From contig NZ_ATVI01000012.1 of assembly GCF_000420645.1 (NCBI RefSeq), positions 62,001-126,000 of the forward strand: DNA of 64,000 bases. The letters are read 5' to 3'. Under the pieces are notes generated by a model that searched no databases, was not told the origin of the DNA, and was given only the letters and a program-made list of their open reading frames with translations. Position 1 is the stretch's first letter; every line of letters begins with the position of its first letter. The DNA is from Nevskia ramosa DSM 11499. Its GTDB lineage: Bacteria; Pseudomonadota; Gammaproteobacteria; Nevskiales; Nevskiaceae. A program made the position numbers and the translations under genes. This document shows positions 20,186 through 28,533 of the stretch, one piece after another.

Positions 20186-21559
20186 CTAGACGATGCTGGC
20201 GTACAGATCGTGGGTGTCGGCCGAGGTGACCTTGGCCATCACCCGCTGGCCTGGCCGCAGCTTCGGCACATTGTTCAGGATCACCCGGCCGTCGACTTCC
20301 GGCGCGTCCGCCTGGCTGCGGGCAATGACGCCGTCGGGGCCGACTTCGTCGATCAGCACTTCGATGGTCCTGCCGATCTTCTTCTGCAGCTTGGCGGCGC
20401 TGATGCCGGCCTGGCGGGTCATGAAGCGTTCGAGGCGCTCGTCCATGACTTCCTGCGGCACCGCACCCGGCAGCGCGTTGGCGGTGGCGCCATCGACCGG
20501 CGAATAGGTGAACGCGCCGACCCGATCCAGCTGCGCTTCGTCGAGCCAGTCGAGCAGGGTCTGGAACTCGGCTTCGGTCTCGCCGGGGAAGCCGACGATG
20601 AAGGTCGAGCGGATGGTGATGTCCGGCGCAATCGCCCGCCAGGCTTCGAGCCGGCGCAAGGTGTTTTCGGCGGCGGCCGGCCGCTTCATGCGCTTCAGCA
20701 CGCTGGTGGCGGCGTGCTGGAACGGCACGTCGAGATAGGGCAGCACCAGACCTTCGGCCATCAGCTCGATGACGGCGTCGACGTGCGGGTACGGATAGAC
20801 GTAGTGCAGGCGCACCCAGGGCTGGCTCGGCGCATCGAGATTGGCGAGGCCGCGGCACAGATCGAGCATCCGCGTTTCGTATTCGCGCTCGCGGAACGTG
20901 CGCTTCGCGTACTTGAGATCCAGGCCGTAGGCGCTGGTGTCCTGCGAGATCACCAGCAGTTCCTGGACGCCGGAGCGGGCCAGCTTCTGGGCTTCGATCA
21001 GCACTTCATCGACCGGCCGCGAACGCAGCTTGCCGCGCATCGACGGGATGATGCAGAAGCTGCACTTGTGATTGCAGCCCTCGGCGATCTTCACATAGGC
21101 GTAATGGCGCGGCGTCAGCTTGATGCCTTGGGGCGGCAGCAGATCCATGAACGGGTCGTGCTGCGGCGGTACGGCCAGATGCACGGCGTCCATCACGCCC
21201 TTGTAGTCCTGCGGGCCGGTGATCGACAGCAGGTCTGGGAACTTGCCTTCGATCAGCCCGCGGCGCGCACCGAGGCAGCCGGTGACGATGACCTTGCCAT
21301 TCTCGGCCATCGCATCGCCGATCGCGTCCAGCGATTCCTCGACCGCCGAATCGATGAAGCCGCAGGTATTGACGATCACCACATCGGCCGCATCGTAGTT
21401 GCCGACGGTTTCGTAACCCTCGGCGCGCAGCTGGGTCAGGATGCGTTCGGAATCGACCAGCGCTTTCGGGCAGCCCAGCGACACGAAGCCGACCTTGGGA
21501 GCCAGTTTCGGCACCACGGCGGCGGATTTGCGACGGGGACGGGCAGCAGCAACGGGCAT
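20186..21559 (-). CDS. rimO: Ribosomal protein S12 methylthiotransferase RimO
   Basis: 457-aa radical-SAM enzyme that methylthiolates an aspartate of ribosomal protein S12. The N-terminal UPF0004 domain carries the cluster cysteines C30 ([12 protein letters not shown]), C66 (VNTCGFID) and C95 (VTGCLG). The radical-SAM cluster is C162, C166 and C169 in GCNHKCSFC, followed by [14 protein letters not shown]-terminal TRAM domain binds the substrate. The conserved serine in LVDSE and the sequence around the radical motif distinguish RimO from MiaB. It heads the minus-strand operon and is divergent from asmA with 151 nt between starts. Confidence 0.97.
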   Translation of the reverse strand: MPVAAARPRRKSAAVVPKLAPKVGFVSLGCPKALVDSERILTQLRAEGYETVGNYDAADVVIVNTCGFIDSAVEESLDAIGDAMAENGKVIVTGCLGARRGLIEGKFPDLLSITGPQDYKGVMDAVHLAVPPQHDPFMDLLPPQGIKLTPRHYAYVKIAEGCNHKCSFCIIPSMRGKLRSRPVDEVLIEAQKLARSGVQELLVISQDTSAYGLDLKYAKRTFREREYETRMLDLCRGLANLDAPSQPWVRLHYVYPYPHVDAVIELMAEGLVLPYLDVPFQHAATSVLKRMKRPAAAENTLRRLEAWRAIAPDITIRSTFIVGFPGETEAEFQTLLDWLDEAQLDRVGAFTYSPVDGATANALPGAVPQEVMDERLERFMTRQAGISAAKLQKKIGRTIEVLIDEVGPDGVIARSQADAPEVDGRVILNNVPKLRPGQRVMAKVTSADTHDLYASIV

Positions 21560-21710
21560 GAAAGCACCGGGACAAAGCGGGAAGCGGGCATTTTACTCCG
21601 TCGCGAACCCCAGGCCCGTGGTAGCGGTCCCAAACCGGCGAGCACGCAGCTCAGGCGGCCCTCGCTAGACTAGGGCAGCAATATCGTCATCCCCCATATC
21701 GGAGTTCCTC

Positions 21711-24248
21711 ATGGGCAAGGTTCTGAAGATCGTGTTCGGTGTCATCGGCGTCGTCCTGCTGCTCGTGGTGCTTGCGGTCGGCGCCTTCGCGCTGTTCTTC
21801 GATCCGAACGATTTCCGCAGCCAGATCACCGCCGCCGCCAAGAAGTCGACCGGCCGTGATCTCGCGCTCGGCGACATCAAGCTCGGCTTCTATCCGGTGC
21901 TCGGCGCCAACGTGAAGAACGTTTCCCTGAGCAACGCCGCCGGGTTCGGGGACGCGCCGATGCTGGTGGTGGCCGAGGCCGATGTCGGCGTGCGCCTGCT
22001 GCCGCTGCTGATGAGCCGCGAGATTCGCATCGGCAAGATCAGCCTCACCGGCATGAAGCTGAACCTGGCCAAGGACGCCACCGGCAAGAGCAACTGGGAT
22101 GACCTGAGCAAGACCGACGAGACCGCCGCCAAGCCCGAGGAAGAGAAGTCCGGCGGCGGCGCCGGCATCAAGTCGATCGACATCAGCGGCATCGCGATCA
22201 AGGGTGCGGATATCCGCTATGACGACAAGCAGAGCGGCCAGGCTTATGCGGTGTCCGGCCTCGAGCTGGAAACCGGTTCGATCAGCCCCGGCGATCCCTT
22301 CGACATCAAGCTGGCGTTCTCGACCACGGTAAAGCAGCCGGCCGCGAAGGCCGACATCAAGCTGTCGACGCGCGTGGAATACGATCTGAAGGCGAAGACC
22401 TACAGCGCCGACAAGCTGGCCCTGAAGGTGCTGGCGACGATGCCGGACCAGAAGGCCGATATCGACCTCAGCGGCAATCTGTCCGCCGACATGAACAAGC
22501 AGACCGCCAAGGCCGACAAGCTCAGCCTCAAGGTCAAGGCGACGACCAAGGACGGAACGGCTGACATCGATGTAGCCGGCAATGCTTCGGCCGATCTCGG
22601 CAAGAAGACTGCGCTGACCGACAAGCTGACCGTCAAGCTGAAAGCGGCGCTGAAAGATCTCAACGCCAATGCCGATCTTGCCGTGCAGGTCTCGGCCGAG
22701 TACGACAAGCCGCTGGTTCGCGCGCAGGGGTTGACCGTGAAGGTCGATGCCGATGGCGCGGCCGTGCCCGGCGGCAAGCAGACCGCGACGTTCGCGGGTG
22801 ACGCGATCTACGACGGCGAAAAGGGCACGCTGAAGCTGGCCAGCGGCGATCTCAAGGCGGCTGGACTCGATGCGACCATCGCCCTCGATGCCATCGGCCT
22901 GAACACCGATGCGCCGCGTTTCGTCGGCCCGCTGTCGGTCAAGACCTTCAACCCGCGCGAGCTGATGAAGCTGCTCGACATCAAGGTCGACACCGCCGAT
23001 CCGGAAACCCTGAAAGCGCTGACCCTGCGGCTGAAGTTCGATGCCACGACCAAGGCGGCGCGGATCAGCGATCTGAACATGAAGCTGGACCAGAGCACCT
23101 TCACCGGCTCCGGTGCAGTGACCAGCTTCGATTCGAAGGCGGCTGAGTTCGCGCTGAAGCTCGATACGATCGACGCCGATCGTTATCTGCCGACACCGGC
23201 CGTGCCGGTCAAGGAAGCGCCGCGGACGCCGGAAGAAAAAGTGAAAGCCAATGCCGTCGAACTGCCCATCGATGCGCTCGACGGCTTCACCGCCAACGGC
23301 ACCATCGACATCGGCAAGCTGAAAGTGTCGAACCTCAGCATGGCCAATGTGCAGTTCCGCCTGAATGCGACCAAGGGCCTGCCGAAGGAAATTGGTCTGG
23401 GTGCCCAGCTCTACGGCGGCAGCATCGCGTCGACGACGAAAATCACACCGGGCGCCATGCCGCGCTATGCCGAAGCCCTGAAGCTGACCTCGATTTCCGC
23501 CGGCCCGCTGCTCAAGGATTTCACCGGCAAGGAATCGATGACCGGCGAAGGCAATTTCGCGATGGACGTGACCGCCAGCGGCAAGACCGTGGGCGCGATC
23601 AAGCAGGCCTTGAACGGCGATCTGTCGTTCAGCTTCCTCAATGGCGCGGTCAAGGGCTTCAATCTCGGCCAGATCCTGCGCAAGGGTGATGCGCTGCTGA
23701 AGGGCCAGCAGTTCAACGAAAGCGCACCTGTGCAGACCGACTTCACCGAGCTGAGCGCCGCAGCGAAGATCACCAACGGCGTGCTGCAGTCCGACGCGCT
23801 GAATGCCAAGAGCCCGCTGTTCCGGGTCGATGGCGCCGGCAAGGTCGACATCGCCCGCGAAACCATCGACTACACCGCCAAGCCGACCATCGTGAACACC
23901 GCCAGCGGCCAGGGCGGCAAGGAGATGCCGGACCTCGCTGGCATCGTCATTCCAATCCGAGTGACTGGCACCTTCGAAAATCCGAAGTACGCGCTGGATA
24001 TCCGCGCAGCGCTGCAGCAGAAGGCTACCGAAGGCCTGCGCGAGAAACTGGTCGGCGAGAAGGGCGACAAGCTGCGCGAGAAGATCGATACCCAGATCGA
24101 GAAGAAGCTCGGCAACCAGCTCGACGGCAATCCGGCGCTGAAGGGCAAGCTGCAGGACGGCCTGAACTCGCTGTTCGGCAAGAAGAAGCCGCCAGCTGAA
24201 CCGGCTCCCGCGCCGGCCCCGGCACCGGCGCCCGCTCCAGCGCCCTGA
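21711..24248 (+). CDS. asmA: AsmA-family envelope protein
   Basis: 845-aa inner-membrane-anchored periplasmic protein of the AsmA/TamB-like superfamily linked to outer-membrane assembly and lipid transport. Residues 4-30 are a membrane anchor; the N-terminal DPNDFRSQITAAAKKSTGRDLALGDI region is characteristic. The middle contains repeated amphipathic beta-segments with alternating K-x-S/D-L patterns, and AsmA_2 homology covers about 480-790. The end is a run of proline-alanine pairs (about 825-845). ATG has GGAG upstream. The asmA-mutY-yggX order is conserved in pseudomonads. Confidence 0.92.
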   Translation: MGKVLKIVFGVIGVVLLLVVLAVGAFALFFDPNDFRSQITAAAKKSTGRDLALGDIKLGFYPVLGANVKNVSLSNAAGFGDAPMLVVAEADVGVRLLPLLMSREIRIGKISLTGMKLNLAKDATGKSNWDDLSKTDETAAKPEEEKSGGGAGIKSIDISGIAIKGADIRYDDKQSGQAYAVSGLELETGSISPGDPFDIKLAFSTTVKQPAAKADIKLSTRVEYDLKAKTYSADKLALKVLATMPDQKADIDLSGNLSADMNKQTAKADKLSLKVKATTKDGTADIDVAGNASADLGKKTALTDKLTVKLKAALKDLNANADLAVQVSAEYDKPLVRAQGLTVKVDADGAAVPGGKQTATFAGDAIYDGEKGTLKLASGDLKAAGLDATIALDAIGLNTDAPRFVGPLSVKTFNPRELMKLLDIKVDTADPETLKALTLRLKFDATTKAARISDLNMKLDQSTFTGSGAVTSFDSKAAEFALKLDTIDADRYLPTPAVPVKEAPRTPEEKVKANAVELPIDALDGFTANGTIDIGKLKVSNLSMANVQFRLNATKGLPKEIGLGAQLYGGSIASTTKITPGAMPRYAEALKLTSISAGPLLKDFTGKESMTGEGNFAMDVTASGKTVGAIKQALNGDLSFSFLNGAVKGFNLGQILRKGDALLKGQQFNESAPVQTDFTELSAAAKITNGVLQSDALNAKSPLFRVDGAGKVDIARETIDYTAKPTIVNTASGQGGKEMPDLAGIVIPIRVTGTFENPKYALDIRAALQQKATEGLREKLVGEKGDKLREKIDTQIEKKLGNQLDGNPALKGKLQDGLNSLFGKKKPPAEPAPAPAPAPAPAPAP

Positions 24249-24265
24249 GCGCAGCGACAATCGCC

Positions 24266-25519
24266 TTGAGCGAAGCCACAACACAGGCGGCTGGCGAAGA
24301 CTTCGCCAGCCGCCTGCTCACTTGGTTCGACAGCCACGGCCGCCACGGCCTGCCGTGGCAATCACCGCGCACGGCCTATCGCGTCTGGCTGTCCGAAGTG
24401 ATGCTGCAGCAGACTCAGGTCGCGACGGTCATCCCGTACTTCCAGCGCTTCATCGCCCGCTTCCCGGATTTCAACGCGCTGGCCGCCGCCGATATCGACG
24501 AGGTGCTGGCGCTGTGGGCCGGCCTTGGCTACTACGCCCGTGCCCGCAACCTGCACGCGGCGGCCAAGCAGGTGGCCTCGCTGCATCGCGGCGAATTGCC
24601 GGACGATCTCGAAGCGGCACAGGCGCTGCCCGGCGTCGGCCGCTCCACCGCTGCCGCGATCCTCGCCCAGGCCTATGGCTCGCGGCACGCGATCCTCGAT
24701 GGCAACGTCAAGCGCGTGCTGGCGCGCCACGCGGCGATCCCCGGCTGGCCCGGCGAGCCGAAAGTCGCTGCCAGGCTGTGGCTGGTTTCCGAACGCTTCC
24801 TGCCACAGACGCGCCTGGCCGATTACACGCAGGCGATCATGGATCTCGGCGCCACGCTGTGCACCGCGCGTGCACCGGCCTGCACCCGCTGCCCGGTCGC
24901 AGGGGACTGTGTGGCGCGGCTCGCGGATCGCACCGAAGATTTCCCGTCATCGAAGCCGGCGAAGGCTCGCCCGCTGCGCCGGGCAACGCTGCTGCTGGTC
25001 GAGAACGGGCAAGGCGCGGTGCTGATCGAACGCCGTCCGCCGACCGGCATCTGGGGCGGCCTGTGGTCGCTGCCGGTGGCCGGTGAGGGCGAGTCCGTCG
25101 ACACGCTGCTGCGCGAACGCTTCGGCATCAGCGTCGAACCGCTGGAAACCCTGCCGGCCTTCCGCCACGCCTTCACCCATTTCGAGCTGGAACTGACGCC
25201 GCTGCTCTGCGCCCTGATCGACGCTCCATCCACCGCCCTGCATGAGCGACCGGAGCAGCGCTGGCTTACCATGCACCGCGACGCGCTGCCCGGCCTGCCG
25301 GCGCCAGTGCTCAGCTTCCTGACTCGCCGCTACCCCACCGCAACGACTCCGACCCCACCCCGTCCAGACCCGTGTCCCGAACCGTCCACTGCATCAAGCT
25401 CGGCATCGAAGCCGAAGGCCTCCCGCGTCCGCCAGTCCCCGGCGACCTCGGCCAGCGCATCTACGAGCAGGTCTCGAAACAGGCCTGGGCCGAATGGATC
25501 GCGCACCAGACTAGGCTGA
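24266..25519 (+). CDS. mutY: Adenine DNA glycosylase MutY, reading frame running into yggX
   Basis: Glycosylase that removes adenine opposite 8-oxoguanine. Catalytic E44 lies in SEVMLQQTQ, the HhH motif is LPGVGRSTAAAI (121-132), D145 lies in ILDGNVKR, and the [4Fe-4S] loop is C199, C206, C209, C215. A NUDIX-like MutT domain spans about 235-350. The TTG start at 24266 is used because no ATG precedes the conserved region. The family normally ends near residue 353; here the frame has no stop and continues about 60 residues, low-complexity Pro/Ser/Arg, overlapping yggX by 148 nt. The tail reads like a shadow of yggX, not a conserved domain. Confidence 0.93.
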   Translation: MSEATTQAAGEDFASRLLTWFDSHGRHGLPWQSPRTAYRVWLSEVMLQQTQVATVIPYFQRFIARFPDFNALAAADIDEVLALWAGLGYYARARNLHAAAKQVASLHRGELPDDLEAAQALPGVGRSTAAAILAQAYGSRHAILDGNVKRVLARHAAIPGWPGEPKVAARLWLVSERFLPQTRLADYTQAIMDLGATLCTARAPACTRCPVAGDCVARLADRTEDFPSSKPAKARPLRRATLLLVENGQGAVLIERRPPTGIWGGLWSLPVAGEGESVDTLLRERFGISVEPLETLPAFRHAFTHFELELTPLLCALIDAPSTALHERPEQRWLTMHRDALPGLPAPVLSFLTRRYPTATTPTPPRPDPCPEPSTASSSASKPKASRVRQSPATSASASTSRSRNRPGPNGSRTRLG

Positions 25520-25647
25520 TCAACGAGATGCGCCTGTCGCTGGCGGAAGCCGAATCACGCAAGTTGCTGATGACCGAACTGGAGAAATTCTTCTTCGGCG
25601 GCGGCGAGCTGACCAAGACCAGCTACATCCCGCCGAAAAAGGCCTGA
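25372..25647 (+). CDS. yggX: YggX, oxidative damage protection / Fe(II) trafficking protein
   Basis: 91-aa cytosolic protein that protects Fe-S clusters from oxidation. The GTG start gives MSRTVHC, matching the family start with its conserved cysteine at residue 7. Following signatures are PGDLGQRIYEQVSKQAWAEW and HQTRLINEMRL. It is coupled to mutY, whose Fe-S cluster it may protect, and lies within mutY's extended reading frame in a different frame. tRNA-Phe follows 110 nt downstream with its own promoter. Confidence 0.95.
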   Translation: MSRTVHCIKLGIEAEGLPRPPVPGDLGQRIYEQVSKQAWAEWIAHQTRLINEMRLSLAEAESRKLLMTELEKFFFGGGELTKTSYIPPKKA

Positions 25648-25687
25648 GCACCGCTGCAGGCCAGCCCCAGCCATGGCCGGAAAGTGC

Positions 25688-25717
25688 TTGACGCCTGATA
25701 CCCCTGTCGCGTCTAAT
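25688..25717 (+). promoter_or_regulatory. Promoter of tRNA-Phe
   Basis: TTGACG (-35, 25688-25693) and TCTAAT (-10, 25712-25717) are 18 bp apart. A GC-rich discriminator (CGCGCTC) follows the -10, as usual for stable-RNA promoters under stringent control. The predicted start near 25724 gives a leader of about 34 nt before the tRNA. Confidence 0.65.
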
Positions 25718-25757
25718 CGCGCTCCGCGTTGAGACGCGGGCATCCAAGCAGCACGTT

Positions 25758-25833
25758 GGCCGAGTAGCTCAGTCGGTAGAGCAGGGGATTGAAAATCCCC
25801 GTGTCGGCGGTTCGATTCCGTCCTCGGCCACCA
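25758..25833 (+). tRNA. tRNA-Phe (GAA)
   Basis: Complete 76-nt cloverleaf with encoded CCA. The acceptor stem GGCCGAG pairs with CTCGGCC; the anticodon stem GGGGA/TCCCC encloses loop TTGAAAA with anticodon GAA at 25791-25793; the T arm has the TTCGATT loop. A T-rich stretch follows immediately. The position after yggX is the same as in pseudomonads. Confidence 0.98.
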
Positions 25834-26246
25834 TATTTTTCAATAACTAGAGCGGCCTGCAAAAGCAGAGTCAGCCGGCAGTAAAAACTCCGAATAGAGC
25901 CTTTGCAAGTTGCCACGACCGCTTGTGGTGATTTGTCCGTGGCTCGACGGAATCAACAGCGATACAGAACCCTCCTAGGGTTTGCCCGTCGCTACATCGG
26001 ACTGCTCATGTCGTAGAGTTCGGGGCTACCGAGACGCAAGAAATCGCCTTGCCGGGCAACACACTGTTCCGGCCCGGGCCTTCGCGCTGCGTAGGGACTT
26101 CCGCCAACGCGTCATCAAGTCCGCAGCGCCACCGCTGCTGCCTCTGGACCCGCGTTCCGTCTCACGTTCGGCTCAATTTCCGTTGCTCCGTCTCACCGCA
26201 GCCTGCCGGCTGGCCCGAGGCGCTGAAGTTCAACAAGAGACCTTCC
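25834..26246. other. 413-nt gap without a gene
   Basis: No convincing coding sequence. Base composition is lower in GC just after the tRNA. An inverted repeat AACCCT-CCT-AGGGTT lies at 25968-25982 and could be an operator for the following membrane-protein/SDR genes. No second copy of the tRNA 3' end was seen in the downstream 10 kb read by eye, so an integrated island is not supported. Confidence 0.5.
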
Positions 26247-26993
26247 ATGTCCGATGTAAACAGCAACCCCATGGCCGAAACGATGAATGTCCGCGTTCAG
26301 CGCTGGTGCGTCTGGAGCGGGCTGATCTTCCTGTTGCTGTTCGGCCTCGGCTGGATCTTCCTGGCCGGGTTCATTCCGCCGCCGCGTCCGGATGCCAGCG
26401 GCGCGCAGATCGCGGCGTTCTACCAGACCGATGTCTGGATGAAGCGCCTGGGCCTGATCATCGCGCAGGCCGCCTGCATCTTCTTCGTACCCTGGGTCTG
26501 TGTGATCTCCACGCAGATGCGGCGTATCAAGGGCAGCGATCCCAGCCTGGCGGCGGCACAACTCATCGGCGGTTCGATCGCGATGCTCGCGGTGCTGATC
26601 CCGACGATGATCTGGACTACCGTTTCCTTCCGCCCTGATCGCGATCCGGAGCTGATGCTGCTGCTCAATGACCTGGGCTGGATCATCCTGTCGATGACCT
26701 TCGCGCCGTTCCTGACCCAGTCCTGCGCCCTGGCTGCGGCAATCTTTCTGGACAAGGGCGACAAGCCGGTATTTCCGCGCTGGGCGGCCTATCTGAACAT
26801 CTGGGTACCGATGGGATTTCTGCCGACGGCCCTGGTGGTTTATTTCAAATCCGGGCCTTTCGGCTGGAACGGCCTGTTCGGAATCTACATCCCGCTGATC
26901 AACTTCACCATCTGGTTCTTCGTGATGATCAAGCTGCTGCTCGATGCCATCAAGCAGCAGGAAAGCCAGCAGGTTCGCGCGTCTTCCAACTGA
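26247..26993 (+). CDS. Hypothetical multi-pass membrane protein, 248 aa
   Basis: Not recognised as a named family. The ATG at 26247 (MSDVNSNPMAET) is preferred over an upstream frame beginning at 26049. About six membrane helices are visible: roughly 22-44, 62-82, 97-120, 140-165, 178-200 and 212-236. Short charged loops and a polar C-terminus (KQQESQQVRASSN) suggest an inner-membrane protein. It precedes an SDR gene by 66 nt on the same strand and may be co-transcribed, as is seen for steroid or cyclic-alcohol dehydrogenases, but no function can be inferred. Confidence 0.8.
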   Translation: MSDVNSNPMAETMNVRVQRWCVWSGLIFLLLFGLGWIFLAGFIPPPRPDASGAQIAAFYQTDVWMKRLGLIIAQAACIFFVPWVCVISTQMRRIKGSDPSLAAAQLIGGSIAMLAVLIPTMIWTTVSFRPDRDPELMLLLNDLGWIILSMTFAPFLTQSCALAAAIFLDKGDKPVFPRWAAYLNIWVPMGFLPTALVVYFKSGPFGWNGLFGIYIPLINFTIWFFVMIKLLLDAIKQQESQQVRASSN

Positions 26994-27059
26994 GCGGAGC
27001 CGGCACGCGTCACATCGATTCGATATCAAAAAACTGCCGTATCCCACTTGGAGAGAGAC

Positions 27060-27836
27060 GTGGAAAAGAGCAAGGGCCGTATTCAGGACAAGGTCGCCAT
27101 CGTCACCGGCGGTGCTTCCGGCATCGGTGCGGAAACCGCGGCACTGTTCGCGCGTGAAGGCGGCAAGGTGATCGTCGCCGACATCAACGAAAAGATGGGT
27201 GCGGAGGTTGTCGAGCGCATCACCAAGGCCGGCGGTGTCGCGCATTTTCTTCGTGCCGACATGGGCAAGATGGCCGACATCAAGGCCATGATCGACTTCG
27301 CTGTAACGAAGTACGACCGGCTCGATGTGCTGGTCAACAACGCGGCGATCGAGAGCAGCAAGCCCGAGGTCGATACCAGCGAGGAAGAGTACGACGCGAT
27401 CATGAACGTCAATGTCAAAGGCGTGTTCTTCGCGACCAAATACGCCGTGCCGGTAATGATCAAGAACGGTGGCGGCTCGATCATCAACCTGTCGTCGGTC
27501 TACGGGCTGATCGGCTCGCAGGGCTACGCGGCCTATCACGCCTCCAAGGGCGCGGTGCGCCTGCTGACCAAGAGCACCGCAATCGCCCACGCCCGCAAGG
27601 GCATTCGTGCCAACTCGATCCACCCCGGCGCGATCGATACGCCGCTGCTGCGCAAGACCATCAACAGCATGCCGGATCCAGTGGCGGCCGAAGCAGCGTT
27701 CATCAACGGACAGCCTGCCGGCTACCTTGGCCATCCGATCGAAATCGCCTACGGCTGCCTGTTCCTCGCATCCGACGAATCGAAGTTCGTGATGGGCACC
27801 GAACTGGTCATCGATGGCGGCATGGTGGCGAACTAG
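27060..27836 (+). CDS. Short-chain dehydrogenase/reductase, hydroxysteroid/cyclic-alcohol type
   Basis: 258-aa classical SDR using NAD(P). The cofactor motif TGGASGIG is at 16-23, with D41 after the second strand (VIVADIN) favouring NAD. NNA is at 93-95 and the catalytic residues are S146, Y159 and K163. Sequence style (INLSSVYGLIGSQGYAAYHASKGAVRLLT in outline) matches cyclohexanol/cyclopentanol and 3-alpha/20-beta-hydroxysteroid dehydrogenases. The GTG at 27060 is chosen because GGAGAG lies at 27050-27055 with proper spacing; a TTG at 27048 is in frame. It converges with the GDSL esterase gene. Confidence 0.92.
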   Translation: MEKSKGRIQDKVAIVTGGASGIGAETAALFAREGGKVIVADINEKMGAEVVERITKAGGVAHFLRADMGKMADIKAMIDFAVTKYDRLDVLVNNAAIESSKPEVDTSEEEYDAIMNVNVKGVFFATKYAVPVMIKNGGGSIINLSSVYGLIGSQGYAAYHASKGAVRLLTKSTAIAHARKGIRANSIHPGAIDTPLLRKTINSMPDPVAAEAAFINGQPAGYLGHPIEIAYGCLFLASDESKFVMGTELVIDGGMVAN

Positions 27837-27855
27837 GGCTCGGCGGCTCCAGTCG

Positions 27856-28524
27856 CTACCGCGATATCAGGGCGCCGCCGTCGCGCAAGCTCTGCGCGAC
27901 GGCTTTCGCAATCTGTCGATAGCCCTCGGCGTTCGGGTGCACGAGGCCGGCCTTCAAGGCGGGCTGCATCAGGGTATCGGCCATGGCATGCAGATCGATG
28001 CGCACCTGCGCCGGCCTCGCCAGTGCGGCGAACAGCGGATCGATCTGACTCGCGCCCGGCGCCGGCACCGCGAGCAGCAACACTGGCACAGCAGCGTCCG
28101 CCGCCAGATCGAGCATCGCGCCGAGGTTGGCGGCGATCTGTGCTTCCGGCACGCCGCGCAGGAAGTCATTGACGCCGAGGCAGAGGATCAGCAGGCCCGG
28201 CCTGCTGTCGCGTAGCACCGCAGCGAGCCGCTCGCGGCCCTGCGCCGTCGTCTCACCGGGCACGCCGGCGTTGATGACTTCGTGCCCGATCAAGGTCGCG
28301 AGTCGCTGCGGATAATTCTCGCCGGACCCACCGATGCCGGAGGTCAGGCTGTCGCCGAAGGCGAGCACCACCGCCTTGTCGGCCAGCGGCACTAGTTCCC
28401 CTGCGAGCGCGGGCGCTATCGCGCCGATCGTCAGCAACGCCGCCGCGAGCAGCCGTGATACGAGGCTTGAACGTGCTGATCTCGGCGAAGCAAGGAAGGC
28501 GTTCGAGATCGGCTCGGAAGCCAT
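27856..28524 (-). CDS. GDSL/SGNH arylesterase, TesA-like, with altered catalytic block V
   Basis: 222-aa secreted or periplasmic SGNH hydrolase with an N-terminal hydrophobic signal (about 24-42). Block I is FGDSLTSG (S59), block II VPGET (G90), block III LGVNDF (N119). Block V is LVHPNAEGY with H196, but the position three residues before the histidine, normally the catalytic aspartate (D-x-x-H), is G193. Either another residue serves or activity is reduced. The start lies 9 nt after the FMN glutamate-synthase-like gene, so the two are co-transcribed. Confidence 0.9.
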   Translation of the reverse strand: MASEPISNAFLASPRSARSSLVSRLLAAALLTIGAIAPALAGELVPLADKAVVLAFGDSLTSGIGGSGENYPQRLATLIGHEVINAGVPGETTAQGRERLAAVLRDSRPGLLILCLGVNDFLRGVPEAQIAANLGAMLDLAADAAVPVLLLAVPAPGASQIDPLFAALARPAQVRIDLHAMADTLMQPALKAGLVHPNAEGYRQIAKAVAQSLRDGGALISR

Positions 28525-28533
28525 GGCCTGGCG

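Noticed and set aside
21687..24284. 865-aa minus-strand frame opposite asmA
   Set aside because: Mirror of the real asmA codons; the plus strand has a membrane anchor and AsmA features.
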